Shown: positions 32,521-45,269, numbered from the stretch's first letter. The stretch: DNA of 64,000 nt from Paragonimus skrjabini miyazakii (GCA_014338405.1 JTDE01000122.1:79542-143541); one strand, 5' to 3'. Notes: a model not told the origin generated them from the sequence alone. A program made the numbers and translations.

Positions 32521-35500
32521 AACAAACACGATCTGACTGCCCCCAAGCGCGGACTGGTTTGAACATTGCACCCAAGTGAAACAACTTTTTTGTCATCAAA
32601 CGTCTATAACAGTATCACGATCCTTACAGCGGAAGCTTTTAGTAAACTTTTACCCAGATTATTTAGCAACCGTTGTTAACAATGTGGATCACATTTTAAC
32701 TGTTTTGAAAGAAAAGCAGATGTACCATAAATTTAATTTCATGGTTGTTCACTTAACCGATGTTGCAGTCATGCTTTGATGTGCACCTTTCTTGTTACCG
32801 ATTTAAATTTGCCACTTTCACCCAGTAGGATTTTTTTGATGTTGGTTGCAACACACGGCATCCGCCTAACTTTCGTTAAATTCGCCAGTTGTTTTACTGA
32901 CGGTTGAATTGACAGTATGAAACGCACTCGACCATATCAAGCCTCAGTACACTTACCACGGGTGGTCGCTCTTTTTAAATCACTAGCAAGTCATCATTTG
33001 AGGTAATCTGCACGCTTGTGTCCCTACTATTCGCGGTACGTTTATTCCACCTTAAACATCTCTGCGTTGTGCACCGAGATAAATTTAGCCTTTCGTTTAA
33101 ATATCTGAATGGTACAATATATCAGCCTAACAATAAAGTTGTTTGATTAGTTTGACCCCACGTACGATATTACATGGCCACTTGGAAGTGGGATTGAACG
33201 ATATTTCAGATTTTACTCAAATATAAAACTGCGAAGTGATTAATTTTTTTATTGGTCTAATTGTCTGTTATTTCAAGACAGGATCATTATTTACTTCCTG
33301 TTACGTCAAGATGTTTCAAGAGGCCGCTGACGACCTTTTGAACTATGTCACACTGCAAGAGCTTCATTGAAATGTCGCTCAACTTTTAAACCTATTTACT
33401 TGTCTGCGAACCAGCTTCCCGTATATCTTTCCATCATATTAGGCCAAAACCTATATTGTTGTTGTTGCCCACATTCCGAATGCTGCAGCCGGGTCGGCAT
33501 GAATGAAATATGTAACACCCACTGCTAGTCAATGCGCATGTAACGCGAAAACAATCACTGAGACCACAGTTACAGTGAGAAAACGCTGAATAAAACACAG
33601 CTGAGATTTATTTTGCATCTACTCACAACTCCTCCTACACAAGTGAGTTATTTCTTATTTGCATATTCAAATACGCTATATAAAACATCGTGTTGTGTGA
33701 CTAAACACTGGAGTAAAATGGAGATTTTCCACAGAATAAAATTCATCCTAACGTTTCTAAAATTGCATCAATCTGACTTTCTGGTATACTATGGAGACAC
33801 AGCCAGAAACACCCAAGCAAAGTCAGTATTTACAGAAAAGAAATACTTGTGGACTTTACCACGCCATTTGGAGATTATTTTCTGTTCACTACATGTGTGC
33901 TTTTAAGTATTCGTTTTTGGCGCCCACTTGGATTCTTACTGCTGTTCACTGTAAAATGAAGGGGTTGAGGTGCCAGCGTAGTCTTCCAACATCGGCTGTA
34001 TAATTCACAGGGTTGATCAAACGACAGCCTGAACAATGGTTACAATATCAGAACACCGTAAATCACTCCATGTACTGACAACCTGCAGTGGTTAATCGGG
34101 CGTGTCTCGACAGTGGCAGGGGTTAACCTTGATTGTAGATTCAACAAAAAGAGCTACTAGCAGGCGGTCAACAAATTTGTCCACTGCATTCACTCATTGG
34201 CACGTAGAGCAGACACAGTGCACACGGTAACAGCGGTCTGCTTGTCAGTCGAAATTAGCTGGGGTCCTTCGACAGACATTTACATAGTACATCTGTTCTA
34301 CCCGGAGATCGAAGACGAAGGAGCAATTCATACTGTTCACAGAAAGGCCTTAAAATTGCTTCACTGTGTCAACTGTGGTGTATCGCCAAGCGTCCTGGTT
34401 AAGTTACACTTCGTTTCACAAGCTCACCAGTATTGTGGCCGAGCTCTGAGGACAGCAAAGTGATATACGCCGAGATTGTTTACATCCATTGCAGTTGGAG
34501 TACAAAGGTTTTCCGTCGATCATCATTTAAAGCGTTGATCTTACATCTTATGCAACATCTCACAGCAAACTTGGCGCTGAAGATTTCATTTTAAATTTAT
34601 GGTTCCTTCCTTTCTAGTGAACCCGCAATTAATCTGCGTAGATCGCCGCTCACTAGGAGCTATGCCGATTCACATGTAACCTCACAACCCTATAGTATTA
34701 CGCATCAGCAGCCACAACGATATTCACTTCCAGGTTGAAGTACCTGTGAAAAAGAGTGAACGACAACCATAAATCAAAATGCTTGTATTTACCATTGGCA
34801 AAACTTCCATCTTATGTTGTCACTCTTATAAGTGGATTGCGTTGTGGTTGTATTCTCAGAAGCACTTTCATCAGTGGCTGATCATTCAAATAACTGATCG
34901 CAAAACATTGAAGTTGTCGATGTAGGTAACTGCAAAACCTCAGGATTATGTACATATATGTCCAAAACGACGTGAAAATAGCGCGGATCGATGAGTAAAC
35001 TTGCTGAATATCTTTAAGTTCAGGTGAGTGCTCACATTTCGGAATAAACTACTGCATAGCGGGCAGACTCTTTTTCGGTGAGTCATCACCAGGCTAAATA
35101 CATCACATTTATATCACAAGTTCTACAGGGGAACCATTAAAAGGTTTAAACGGGGAATGGGTGATAAGTTAGTTCAATATCACGCTGCAATCTAGTATCC
35201 AATTGAACCGTGGGTCTTGACAAGCTAACAGGGTGTAGGTTTGCCTGATGCACCACTCAGCATTCTGCTTCTTTTCAGTTTAAAAAACTAGTTTAACTTA
35301 ATCTCGAAAATGTTTGGTTGTTGAAATACAGCTTATGACGACCAGGTTGATGGCTGCGTGCATGTGTGTACCCGAACGTTAATAATATCCCAGTGTTACC
35401 GCCACTTATCTTGGGCACAAAAATGAGTTCATCGCTTCAAGTTGGCAACGTTACCTGATCAAACTTCGACGGTGTGACTGTGCGATTGTTCAACTAAATC

Positions 35501-36432
35501 AAATGTTTAGGTTTAAATTTCCACATGCGTGTATACGTCGTTCAGTTTTTATTAAGAAATTCTATATAGATTACTCGGAAGTGTTTGGCTGCATATACCA
35601 GCCTTTGGTTCCAGGTGTATGACTTCCGATGGGTACACGGTAACATACATCACTCTTTCAGGTTGTTTCTATAAGTTACACAAGTGGCTAGTACTACAAA
35701 CTAAAATGTGAACTTCAGTTCACAAGTGAATAATTATACAAAACGTTTGATGTTGATTGCTATCGTTCAACCTCCGTTTTGCTTATTAATTGAACTGGCT
35801 AGTAAGCTATTGCCAAGCTAATCAAACGTACACTATTAATGGGCTGGTGCAATGTCAGCAGATCGTGACTGTGCAAGTTTTTCAGTGCTTGTAACTCACG
35901 CCGTCTACCGGTTGGCTCACTTATTGTGCATGTGGGCAGCAAATGTGCAGAGTAAAATATACACTTGAATTAGTCTGCCGTTTTTTACGAAGCATTTTTA
36001 TTTGGTTTGTGCATTATTCAGCACTTGTTTTCTGTACTATCCCTGTTGGCGGAGTTAATTTGCCTGCGGTAAACTCATATTACGGTTAGGTAACTGTAAA
36101 CCGGCGAACATGAGTTGTTGTTGCTACAGAGGAAAGTTGATAGGTACAGCTTTCAACTCACGGTTGTGCCAAAAAACAGCTTAACAGAGACGCAAAATGA
36201 TATATATCTCTAAGGTAGTACACTGATCCTGAAACTCGAATACATTTTCGTAACTTGATATAGTTCCTTCGTGTTGTTCGCCCCACATATTTGATGGACA
36301 TCACATGTTCAAGAAAATGCACATCCTTTGATGCTCATCCTAATGGATGGAAAAGACGTCAATTAAACGGTGAAAGTAAATCCTATTGCTGATATTTAGT
36401 GTAGCATACTTTGTAGCTTGAAACAAACCAAA
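32521..36432. other. long stretch without a supported gene
   Basis: Candidate frames only. At 33791-34003 (+) an ATG opens 70 codons starting METQPETPKQSQYLQKRNTC. At 34149-34463 (+) about 100 codons are open with no ATG or good acceptor. A 97-codon frame at 33613-33906 overlaps the first. No known element was seen. Confidence 0.35.
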
Positions 36433-36544
36433 ATGCAAAATATCCAGATTTTGGATGGATTCGAACGGGCGAAGACACAGTATGTCCAAACGGTGCAAGC
36501 ACTCTACCAATCTGCGGCTTTTCAGCGTGTTGTTTCTATATCCC

Positions 36545-36591
36545 GTTCAAATCCAGCTGAAGTTCAAAGCTTTCACAAGTGGTTCTCATCT
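36545..36591 (+). repeat. dispersed repeat family B, copy 1 (SINE-like)
   Basis: A 47-bp core (GTTCAAATCCAGCTGAAG onward) aligns to 43435-43481 at about 74% identity. GTTCAAATCC fits a Pol III B box, so a tRNA-derived SINE is possible, but no A box or tail was found. The core also lies in an ATG-started 62-codon frame (36433-36621). The corresponding frame in copy 2 gives a similar peptide (SNPAEVQSFHKW versus SDPAEARNFHNG), so a coding origin cannot be excluded. Confidence 0.45.
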
Positions 36592-36621
36592 GAAAATAAA
36601 TTGGCTATCTTTAGACAATAA

Positions 36622-37958
36622 AAAACAGTCAATAATGGCTTATCAAGGGAAAATCTGGTTAGTGTTATCAATGTATGTTAGCTCATTTTAGATGTTGTGG
36701 TTATACGGGGGTAGACCTAAAGGGGAGTGGTGAAAAATTGTGAGTGCGCAGGTCAGAATGACTCATCGCGGTGGTCTCAATGCAGTTGCACCGCTTACTC
36801 ATCGCTGTCATCTGGATACGTTGTAGATGAGCCAAAAGGACTGATTACGTTCACCAGACAAAGATATATACAGTGAATAGCATGATTTTCATTTCAAGCT
36901 CACGTACAAATGAAAGCTTATTTCTCAGACTGTGAATTTATTTATATAAAAACATGCTGCTTTAAAAAAGACTGGCTGACGATGCAATTCCGATATTTCC
37001 CAACCCACAATTGAGAAGGTATTTTTCTACTAAACTAAGTAGATCTTTTTCTTTAAAACCAAACATTTCCTCAAAACTAACTAAAATCGCGTTATGCTAA
37101 GTATTCTCCAAGTTGTTTCAAATAGTTTTTTTCTTGCTTTCTCTGAATATTTTAAAATGAAGCCACCAATTTAGTAACCTAATCAAGAAATCACCCGAGA
37201 AATTTTACCTCATCAAAGATGATTCTTTAATTTTCATTCTTTAGCAACCTGATTGCAAAAGGTGTGAAATACGGTCAACATAGAACTGGCCGACACAAAC
37301 TAGAAAAAACTAAAAAATTGCTAACATACTACGTATTTGACTAGAGTCGTGACTGATTTTTCCAGGTTACAATGCAATTAGTTTCAATTTGGAAATTAAT
37401 ATAAGCTTACAGTTTTCACCATGTTTCAACAGTTCTTCACGTTAAGTTTTCTCTAAAAGCTTTTTCTTGCAAGAGTTTCCGGTGTCCCTACCTCACAAGG
37501 TGTTACATATAATGCTCACCCGACTGCATTGTTGGTGGTCGTAAGTGATCAATTCCTTTCGGTGTTAGATTGTCGTGTGAGCATGAGAAAAACGCGTGAT
37601 CTTCAAATTTTGCTAACATTTAGAGCGTAAACACTTTCCACACGTTTCACTGAGTTGATCAATCTAATTAACCTATTTTTAATGCCGTATACACCAATTA
37701 CTACACCTAACGAATGGATATGTAAATCTGGACCGGCTATGGACAAAGCTGATATTTTTCCAGAAACCTGGCCCATCGCCCCAAGTAATCGTTAGTGTAC
37801 TGCTGTGGACGTGACTTTCTGCTAACCATTTCATGCATACTGGCCACATAATGCTGAACTAGGTTGTACGCTCTATACACAGATGATAGTGAGTGTGTTG
37901 CACCAAGGTGGCCACAACCAATTGGTCGATATTGTGTTTTTTATTATATGATCATATA
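36622..37958. other. non-coding stretch
   Basis: AT-rich, with many short T and A runs. Nothing supported. Confidence 0.5.
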
Positions 37959-38201
37959 ATGGCCGGCCTATACACAGGAGAAAAATGTTTGTGTTTATAT
38001 TCCATTACTAACCATAGGATCACATGTGTGGGATGGATAATCGATGTAAGCAAAATTGATCACAGGTATGGGAAAACGATAAGAGGTTTGAAGAAAGAAG
38101 TTAGCATTTGGACTATCCATATCATTTGGTTGAACTTGGTCTATCAAAGTGTTGACGCGGTTCATAACAAACTAACAAGCAGCGAGCCGCAAAGGAGATA
38201 A
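37959..38201 (+). CDS. candidate 80-codon ORF, unknown protein
   Basis: ATG at 37959 in a fair context (ATAATGGCC) opens 80 codons to TAA 38199-38201. The peptide starts MAGLYTGEKCLCLYSITNHR, has one moderately hydrophobic stretch (WTIHIIWLNLVYQSV) and a polar tail. A GTAAGC donor string inside the frame near 38045 means it could be a first exon ending there. No AATAAA lies close downstream and no family is recognised. Confidence 0.2.
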   Translation: MAGLYTGEKCLCLYSITNHRITCVGWIIDVSKIDHRYGKTIRGLKKEVSIWTIHIIWLNLVYQSVDAVHNKLTSSEPQRR

Positions 38202-38269
38202 TTTAACATACTTTATCAAGGTGGCTATGGTACAATGATGGAGGATGTGTCAAACCTGAACAGCGGTGG

Positions 38270-38288
38270 ATATATATATATATATATA
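38270..38288. repeat. (TA)n microsatellite
   Basis: About nine uninterrupted TA units. Confidence 0.85.
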
Positions 38289-39533
38289 CTATCAACATTA
38301 GTATTACATGTTTTTCTACTGTTTATCTGGTAGCGCATGCTTCGAAGCAAAAGTGTACGTGGTCGTATAATCTTAGAATATCTCTGGCATGTTGTCACCT
38401 TCTAAACTTATTCTTCTGCTGTGTTGATGACCATCGTTAACTGCATACCATATTTGTCTTGTCTATTTGTCAAGTACGCTTTGACTGTATAGTAGTTTAT
38501 TGTTGGCATTGATTAATCTTCAATAAATGGTGAAAAGTAAGTTTACCTGGAGTACAAAAGATTATAGTTTTTGGACAATCCTTAGGAGTACGTAGCAGGT
38601 TGGCTTCTGACCGAGGTGAAAATCACTATAACTTGAGAAAACTTTGTGATTTAGTGATGCCTTGAATTACCTTCCATTTGGCTATCATGTAAACTACATG
38701 AATAATGACAAATAATGGAAGGCTTTGGTGGATAAAACGGAATTTCTAGACTCCAGAAGATCCTGTTCAATTCTACGAACCTTTTATTTTTAGTTATATG
38801 CTATGAAGATGGAATCAGTTTCTGAGTATCACAAGCATATACAGTCGTTTATCAGCCCGATACATGCTGGTTCCAATATTTCCGATGTAGACTTTCTGAT
38901 GCGATTCAGCTGGCGTTGGTTCAAGATCACTAAATCACAGCGTCGTCAAAAACCATGAAAATAGCACTGCTCACTAAAATCTTTATCAATTCAGTAATTG
39001 TTTGCCACTTCAAAGGATAGGGAAGAAATTATCTTCGACAGCGATTAGTGCTCAAGTTATTCCACCAAGGAGTTACGTTTTAGCTGTAAGGTTCCCCGTA
39101 GATTCAGCGGTGCATATAATAGAAAGCGGCCTTTCACGTTTGGAGTTTACTCCACATGTTTAAACAGTGTTGAAGGAATGTGACTCGTATTCCCCGAATC
39201 TCGGAACAACTGATCGTGTGTGTAAAGATGCAATTTAGTCGAATATGTGATTGAACGCCAAATGAATGTGATTTGGTCATGACTACCTACTGACAACATA
39301 AATCTAATTATTTATCAAAGTTGTTTTCTGTTTGATCGTTCGTTAAGTAAACTGTTGATAATCATGGTTGCTAAATAACTTCAATATAGAATAAACGAGG
39401 CGTTTATGACAGATGTCACATTTCGCAATCGTGAAACAAAATGTGCATAACAACAACGCCCACAAGTGTAGGATGAGAAATTGTGTGGTTTACGATTATA
39501 CGCGTAGAATGTGTTCTGATGCGAGTCTTCCAG
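38289..39533. other. non-coding stretch
   Basis: Nothing supported. Confidence 0.5.
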
Positions 39534-39704
39534 GCTATGAATAATCCATGGTTATGGGACAGAATCAACATTAACCTGGCGCCTACCCACTGGTACAAAC
39601 TATGCGCTGTGGAAATTGATTCCATGGCACCAGTTATTCTTGATTTTCTATTAAAAGTTGGGTTAGTAGGTATTACCTGCAAAGGACTTGAAATGATTCA
39701 GTAG
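39534..39704 (+). CDS. candidate exon, unknown protein
   Basis: The acceptor TGCGAGTCTTCCAG ends at 39533. The phase-0 frame continues 56 codons to TAG 39702-39704. The peptide starts AMNNPWLWDRININLAPTHW and continues with a hydrophobic stretch near VILDFLLKVGLVGITC, a mix that reads like a folded domain. A GTATTA donor string near 39670 offers a shorter version. The complementary strand is also open for 88 codons (39416-39682), which weakens the case. The family is not recognised. Confidence 0.25.
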   Translation, partial: AMNNPWLWDRININLAPTHWYKLCAVEIDSMAPVILDFLLKVGLVGITCKGLEMIQ

Positions 39705-40523
39705 GCATATCACAGTCAATCGTGTTATAATACCAAGTCACATGGAAAAATAATTGGTTCCCAGATAGACGTGAACTTGAACAATACTCGATTTATCTTT
39801 ACGAAAAACTTCGTTGCGCTATTCTGTCCGGTTTGTGTGCATGGTCAGAAACACATGTTTGTCATGCCTAAATTATTAATTACTACCGAGTAAATACGAA
39901 AACAGCCATACTGTGTATGGGGTGTAATCCACATAAAATGCATGTTTTATTATGGTGACTGTTGAGAGCAAACGAGAGGACAAAATATTGCGATAGGGCT
40001 TATTTCATCTTCGATAAAGTATTGCGTGTGCTAATAATTTGAAAATTGTAATTTGAAACTTACTGGCTGATATTTACCATTGGTGTTTACTAGCAGAATT
40101 TGATCTTTTACTCAAACCTCCGTAATGAAAGCTGAATCGACACCAATAGACAGGTTATGGATTGCCTACATGGTGTGCTCAAATTGAATTTTCGCATTTT
40201 CATCAGCCATAGTTAGATTTTTCATCATTAGTTAAACTCATTAGCTACGTATGTGCGCGTATACTTTCGTGTAAAATTACAACCGTATGAATTTTACAAG
40301 TGAACAAAAACAACATCTTGAGGTATTCAATTTATAAAGTTAACGGTTGAGTTGTTACAATCAAGCAGCAATTGGCAATAGGGCCACTTGCTTTAATAAA
40401 CCCGGAGCAGAATGCTGAAATGCCCATTTCTCTGTAAGCAATTCAAAGTCTTTTGTACTCAGTATGAACAAACATGAGGCTTTCAGATTTTCACATTCGG
40501 CCTCATTTTCATCACCATCGGAA

Positions 40524-40652
40524 TCACTTGTTGAGTAGGCCAATTGAATAGTACGTTTGGACAACATCATCCGATTGTTTGAGGGAGCATTCAACTGTGC
40601 TTTGAAATGCGTTTAACATGGCGACCAGGTGAGCGAGAACCGAGAAAAACAT
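40524..40652 (-). CDS. candidate short ORF with signal-peptide-like start
   Basis: A minus-strand ATG at 40652-40650 opens 42 codons. The start, MFFSVLAHLVAMLNA, is hydrophobic like a secretion signal, and one cysteine and a polar tail follow. A second frame that lacks an ATG (40361-40597, acidic SDSDGDENEAECEN) overlaps its end. A possible donor (CAA|GTGATT) just before the stop could make it a first exon. There is no further support. Confidence 0.15.
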   Translation of the reverse strand: MFFSVLAHLVAMLNAFQSTVECSLKQSDDVVQTYYSIGLLNK

Positions 40653-42325
40653 CGTGGCAAATTCTAGTTGGCCTGTTATGGTCGCCGAGAGGAAAGAATT
40701 AGTCCCCTACGGATGTCATGTGGCTTGCAGTAGAGTCCCAACGTCGATCTTCTACATGGATCAACCGTGAGCAGTAACTAAGGTAGTAGATTTATTTCCA
40801 TCAAATAGCAGGCACATGAACACTGTTTGTAGGCTGATGATTTGTGGCCTCCACCGTCAACGAATTCGTGCAGTCCGCGACTGTGAAACGAACATTGTGC
40901 TCAAAAGCACCTTTTGAACGAAAGACGTGATAGCAGTCTCACGCACCTCCACTTTTTTGGGCTTAACCCGCTGTACGTGCCTTATCTTGCACACGGCCGC
41001 AACACTGAGATCAATGCAGCTCACTTTTATTGGGATCGGAATTGTTCACCGCACTTGCTATCTGATGCTACACCAGCCCTGATAAGTGCGTGCATTTCAC
41101 GTAAAAGCACGCGCATCCTGTGTTCACGGGTATGCCTTGGGGTGAAGTCTGTGCTTTTATCACATGTTTGTCAAGGCATGTTTGTCATGACATGTTTTCA
41201 CCCACACTCCAATAGGTGAAGATTGTGCACTTCGGTTATTATATATGGCACCCTATGTGAAAACTAAGTTGATTTATGTTGGGGTTGTTCAAGTTGGCTT
41301 GAGATGCTATCAGTGCGCCCACACTTGGACAAAAAAATTACCGTGGATACTAATCAGAGCTTTGATTTACAAGACAGTTAGTGAATATCAACAAATTTGA
41401 AACAGTATTGCGTTTATCTAACGGAGAACCAGTTTCACCCCCATTTTTAATATGGAAGGCCAGAGACTGTAGTCTGTCTGGCCTCTGTCAAGTGACCCAT
41501 TTGAGATTTGTAACTTTCTCCGTATGTTCAACGCCATCTAGAATTATGACTTGCTACAACAGCGAAAAGGATAACCGAAATCTATTCTGACGGAATGGTA
41601 GACCCAGTTACTGAAGGTTGACTTACCCTGTTTAAAATTGCAAACAGACATATGCAAGGATTTCCTTGACTATGGTACCCTGCCAGACACGACTGGTTCA
41701 ACAGTCATCATTTAGAGAAGGTCTATTAAAACTACACTTGACGTGATTGATCGCCTTCTTCTTCAATCACTGTCAGCACCCCCAACGTAATGAGTCAGTG
41801 ATATTTACTCCGGTTGCATTGTCTGAACTTGGCTCATTCAAGAAAAACGATTGATACACACTCACTCGGTGAAGTAGTAGGGTCTCTGTATACTACTTGC
41901 CAGACATCACTGCATGATCAAATATTAATAAGTAGAAATCTTCTGCGGCTATCTGATTAATCCTTATCAGCAGTTAACAGGGTCTTAGTTTGAGATAAAA
42001 CACCAAACTGTTCAGCGTTAAAGTTATTGACAATAAAAACCTAATGGATCATATAACTTAGAAGTTTAACGAACTTGACTACCTTTCGAACTAAGTTACT
42101 AAATGCTAAACACATTTGCAAGCGTAAAACGATGTAGTAGCAAAATTGATAAGTGATAATCTTTTGCGAGTAGCATGCAAAGACTGCATGGACGTTGCCG
42201 CAATAAATTCACTGAGACGGTCAGTTTGTTATACAGAAATTGGAGCACATTTCAATGGTTCCAAGGTCGCACAAGAACTCTTAGTATTGTAAGGATAGTT
42301 GATTACACTATTCCGTGTTCTTCAG
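40653..42325. other. non-coding stretch with a perfect hairpin
   Basis: It holds a 100-codon frame with no ATG start (40914-41219, unusually G+C-rich), a 69-codon frame at 41381-41590 and a 63-codon ATG frame at 42175-42366. All are unsupported. A perfect 8-bp inverted repeat AGGCCAGA/TCTGGCCT with a 12-base loop lies at 41457-41484. Confidence 0.4.
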
Positions 42326-42496
42326 CCGATCGAATGTATGCCCAAATGCACTGCACAAAAATTTAACCGAGGAACTTGTCCCTATATGCCATTAGATTTC
42401 CTTAAAAAGACCCCTCATTGGAAACTAAACAACTGTGAGCCGGAACCGCTGCCTATGTTAACCCGAGTTTCTGATGGTGGCCAGTCTTTTGCTTAA
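42326..42496 (+). CDS. candidate 3' terminal exon, cysteine- and proline-rich
   Basis: The acceptor CTATTCCGTGTTCTTCAG ends at 42325. The phase-0 frame runs 56 codons to TAA 42494-42496. The peptide starts PIECMPKCTAQKFNRGTCPY and has four cysteines and many prolines, as in small secreted or extracellular domains. No poly(A) signal is close by and no family is recognised. Confidence 0.2.
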   Translation, partial: PIECMPKCTAQKFNRGTCPYMPLDFLKKTPHWKLNNCEPEPLPMLTRVSDGGQSFA

Positions 42497-43010
42497 TGAC
42501 CCTAAGCCACTAGAAGCTGATATCATTTGGTGGTATAAGAACTCATACAAAAGACAGCGGCCACAAAATTCAAGATTTCACTAGTGTAACGATACAAATC
42601 AGGAATTCCAGCGTCCATGCAGCTTTACTTGACAAAGTGACACTTCGAAACAGAAGAGTTCTTTACCTAAAAACAGAGAACATTAGATTATATAATCATT
42701 TTTGCTCAGTTAGGCTTAGTCAGAAATTTAACATGGTCATAAATAGAGGGTATCAAACTGTGAAACATCTGGGTTTCGACTTCAGTGTAACTGTTGTAAC
42801 TTGGACTATGGCCTACGGGCGCGTAAACAGATAACGGAATAACGGTTAGTGGAACGGTAGACAACGGAACGATGTTCAATGGTTCTGAACAACGGACTAC
42901 AAAATATGCAAGATTAATACGGATCTTCCCGGCCAACTCAACCACCTGAAGTGGACCAGACAAAGATCCTGACAGTACAGTGATGTTCTAAGTAAAGTTC
43001 GTGTGTGTGT
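42497..43010. other. non-coding stretch, possible internal part of an LTR element
   Basis: Open frames exist on both strands (42637-42834 +, 42706-42963 -). If the LTR and primer site at 43011-43170 (-) are real, this would be the start of the element's internal region, but no gag or pol motif is visible. Confidence 0.3.
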
Positions 43011-43170
43011 GCCGGGCGCCAGAATTTTGCACAAGGGTTGAGAACGCACGTGATGAGGGACGTGTCACATGACCGCGCCGAATATGAAGGTCACTACAAC
43101 CAGTAGTGAGTAAGGCCACTGTGAAGTCAGATAAAACGGTACTTTCGGGGAATTGGGTTCTTCCCCGACA
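43011..43170 (-). mobile_element. possible short LTR with tRNA-Lys-type primer-binding site
   Basis: Read on the minus strand, a putative LTR begins TGTCGGGGAAGAACCC at 43170 and ends in CA at 43028. Six bases later comes TGGCGCCCGGC (43021-43011), which matches the first bases of lysine-tRNA primer sites in retroelements. The start carries a perfect 8-bp hairpin (TCGGGGAA/TTCCCCGA, 43145-43168). The block is richer in G+C than its flanks. A second LTR was not found, so it could be a solo or truncated remnant. The assignment rests on short motifs only. Confidence 0.3.
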
Positions 43171-44242
43171 GTAACCAGTGACAGAAATCACGTACCAAGT
43201 GCAGCAACCGCTCTATTATCATGGCTAAAACGAACATCAGGGGCTCAGACGTTTCAAATTTGGACACAGTTACACATACAACTCACTGTCTTATGAGGCC
43301 CATTAAACGACCCGTGAGGTTTATTGCTCAGGCAGGATTACTCAGACAGTTTACGCTGAAATATTCTAATGTCACTATTGAGTAACGCAGCCGATACAGA
43401 GTTGCCATGTTTTGCCCTACGGTGTCTGTTGCTGGTTCGGATCCAGCCGAAGCTCGGAATTTTCACAACGGGGTCTCCTCTAACTTAAGAGATCTGCCAC
43501 ATCACTTCTCAGCATAACAGGACAGAGTTAACTGCAACTAGTCAGTAATGTGGCCAACAAAGTCGACATTCAACATAGGAGTAAATGTAAATTGGAACAA
43601 TTGAGCAGAATACGGTAAGAAAAATATTAAATCTGTCGGTTTTCGCCCAAATTCTGTAGACAACCACGAAATAAAAAATGGCTCGTATTCGAAGCTAAAC
43701 CAAACTAAACTGGTATTGAAATTTGGGAAGCCTATTTCAACAGAAGGCAGGGGATATTTATGCAAAGTTACTTATATTCGAATGGTGGTAACATCAATAA
43801 ACTGCTAATGGCAGTTTACCAAATGTTATTGAATAGATAAAATATTTGTTTATAAAAATCCCGGTAGCACAGGTGGAAGTATTTCGGCCATTTTGAATCA
43901 ATACTTGTTACAGAAGAATCTTGCCCGGTATTAAGGATGAATGGGTTGATGTGAGGTTAGTCCTTGACTTGTAATTTCATTGCTAAGTCAAGCTGTACAA
44001 TTCTTGGAATCAAAAATCTTTGCGGTGGGATCATGTACCGTTCAGTCCGTGTGATAGAATGGGACAGGTTTTGTTGTGTCGTTCCCAACTTGTTTCAGAC
44101 CTCCAACAGACGGAAAACGGACAACAGGACATAATGGTTTCGGTTTGGCAGTGTTTTCCGCCAATGACCGTCTCGGACCGTACGCGGGGTAATGTATGTG
44201 TAGGAGAGGATGAAAGCTTCCATGGATACGTATACCTTCCAG
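43171..44242. other. non-coding stretch with one minus-strand frame
   Basis: At 43538-43731 (-) the acceptor CCTGCCTTCTGTTGAAATAG opens 63 codons to a stop, unsupported by a poly(A) signal. At 44020-44286 a G+C-richer block is open in one frame on each strand. Copy 2 of repeat family B lies within, at 43435-43481. Confidence 0.35.
43435..43481 (+). repeat. dispersed repeat family B, copy 2 (SINE-like)
   Basis: Same orientation as the 36545-36591 copy. GGTTCGGATCC fits the Pol III B-box consensus better than the other copy does. Confidence 0.45.
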
Positions 44243-44454
44243 GTATCAACTACAACGGGCCAACGCGGTTACTAATGTGGGCATAGTACGTGATGAGGTT
44301 GACAGGTTGATTATTGAAGATGTATCAGCTACAAATGCCAGGTCAGGAGGACGCTTGCATACACAATCCATCGGAAAAACCTTTGTGCGGCTGATCGTAA
44401 ACACGTACAAATATTACACATCATATCAAGAAGCAATAAATATGTTGCTCAGAG
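44243..44454 (+). CDS. candidate internal exon 1 of a plus-strand gene (44-48 kb)
   Basis: The acceptor TATACCTTCCAG ends at 44242, and an excellent donor AGAG|GTAAGA follows 44454. The frame (one base, 70 codons, one base) is open across 212 bp and on to a stop at 44498. The peptide includes GIVRDEVDRLIIEDVSATNA and, near the end, YYTSYQEAINMLLR. It is mixed polar and helical, with no membrane segment. The family is not recognised. The best-bracketed exon in this cluster. Confidence 0.3.
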
Positions 44455-45269
44455 GTAAGAAAGACTACTGTATATTTCATGGTAAACAGAACTTATGACT
44501 TATGGACGTTGGTCCTTTGCTACTTCGTACGTACTGTATATATGACGATTTGAACACGACTAGAAAAATATCTAACGTGCGCTCATTTTGACATGCATGT
44601 GAAACTTTGGCCAACTGAACTGCTTTAATACGACTGGAAAAATAATTTCTTTTATTCTTGAGTGACGAAACGATCCAAACGTGAGTGCCACTGTCATGCT
44701 TTAGAGCTCAGTAACATTATTTATAAAAATGAATCCGTCATGGCTAACTCTTCATTGTGATACCGGTTTCATGACCAGCTGAATTAATATGAAGTAACTC
44801 AACTTCATACAGCAAAATGTCGGCTACTAATTCAGAATTACACTTTCAAATTATTCCGTACTTATAGCAAATTACAAGTTTTACAAAAAGTCGAAACATT
44901 TAGCAAAATAAGTTTTAATCCCACGGACAACGCTCGAAATATAAATCGGATTGTAACTCTTGGAACATGCGTTTGAAAGATCTGATATTCCGAATACGTT
45001 TCGTGTAATAAAGATTTTTTGTTTTATTTACGTCGTACAGATAGTTGAGACCAATTCTAGCATAGAACTGCTCACAATTTCACATAAACTGAAATAAAAA
45101 TCAAAATACAGGTGCAGTTAGGAAATGATAATCTCCAACAAAAGCGCCAGTGTGGAGGACTGTGCCTGTCTGAGTTAACTAGATTAAAACCAAGTGCCAG
45201 CGCTATGTGACCATATTTTTGGAATCATTTCGATGATGCTCCATTGTCTAACATTCTCACTGGTGACAG

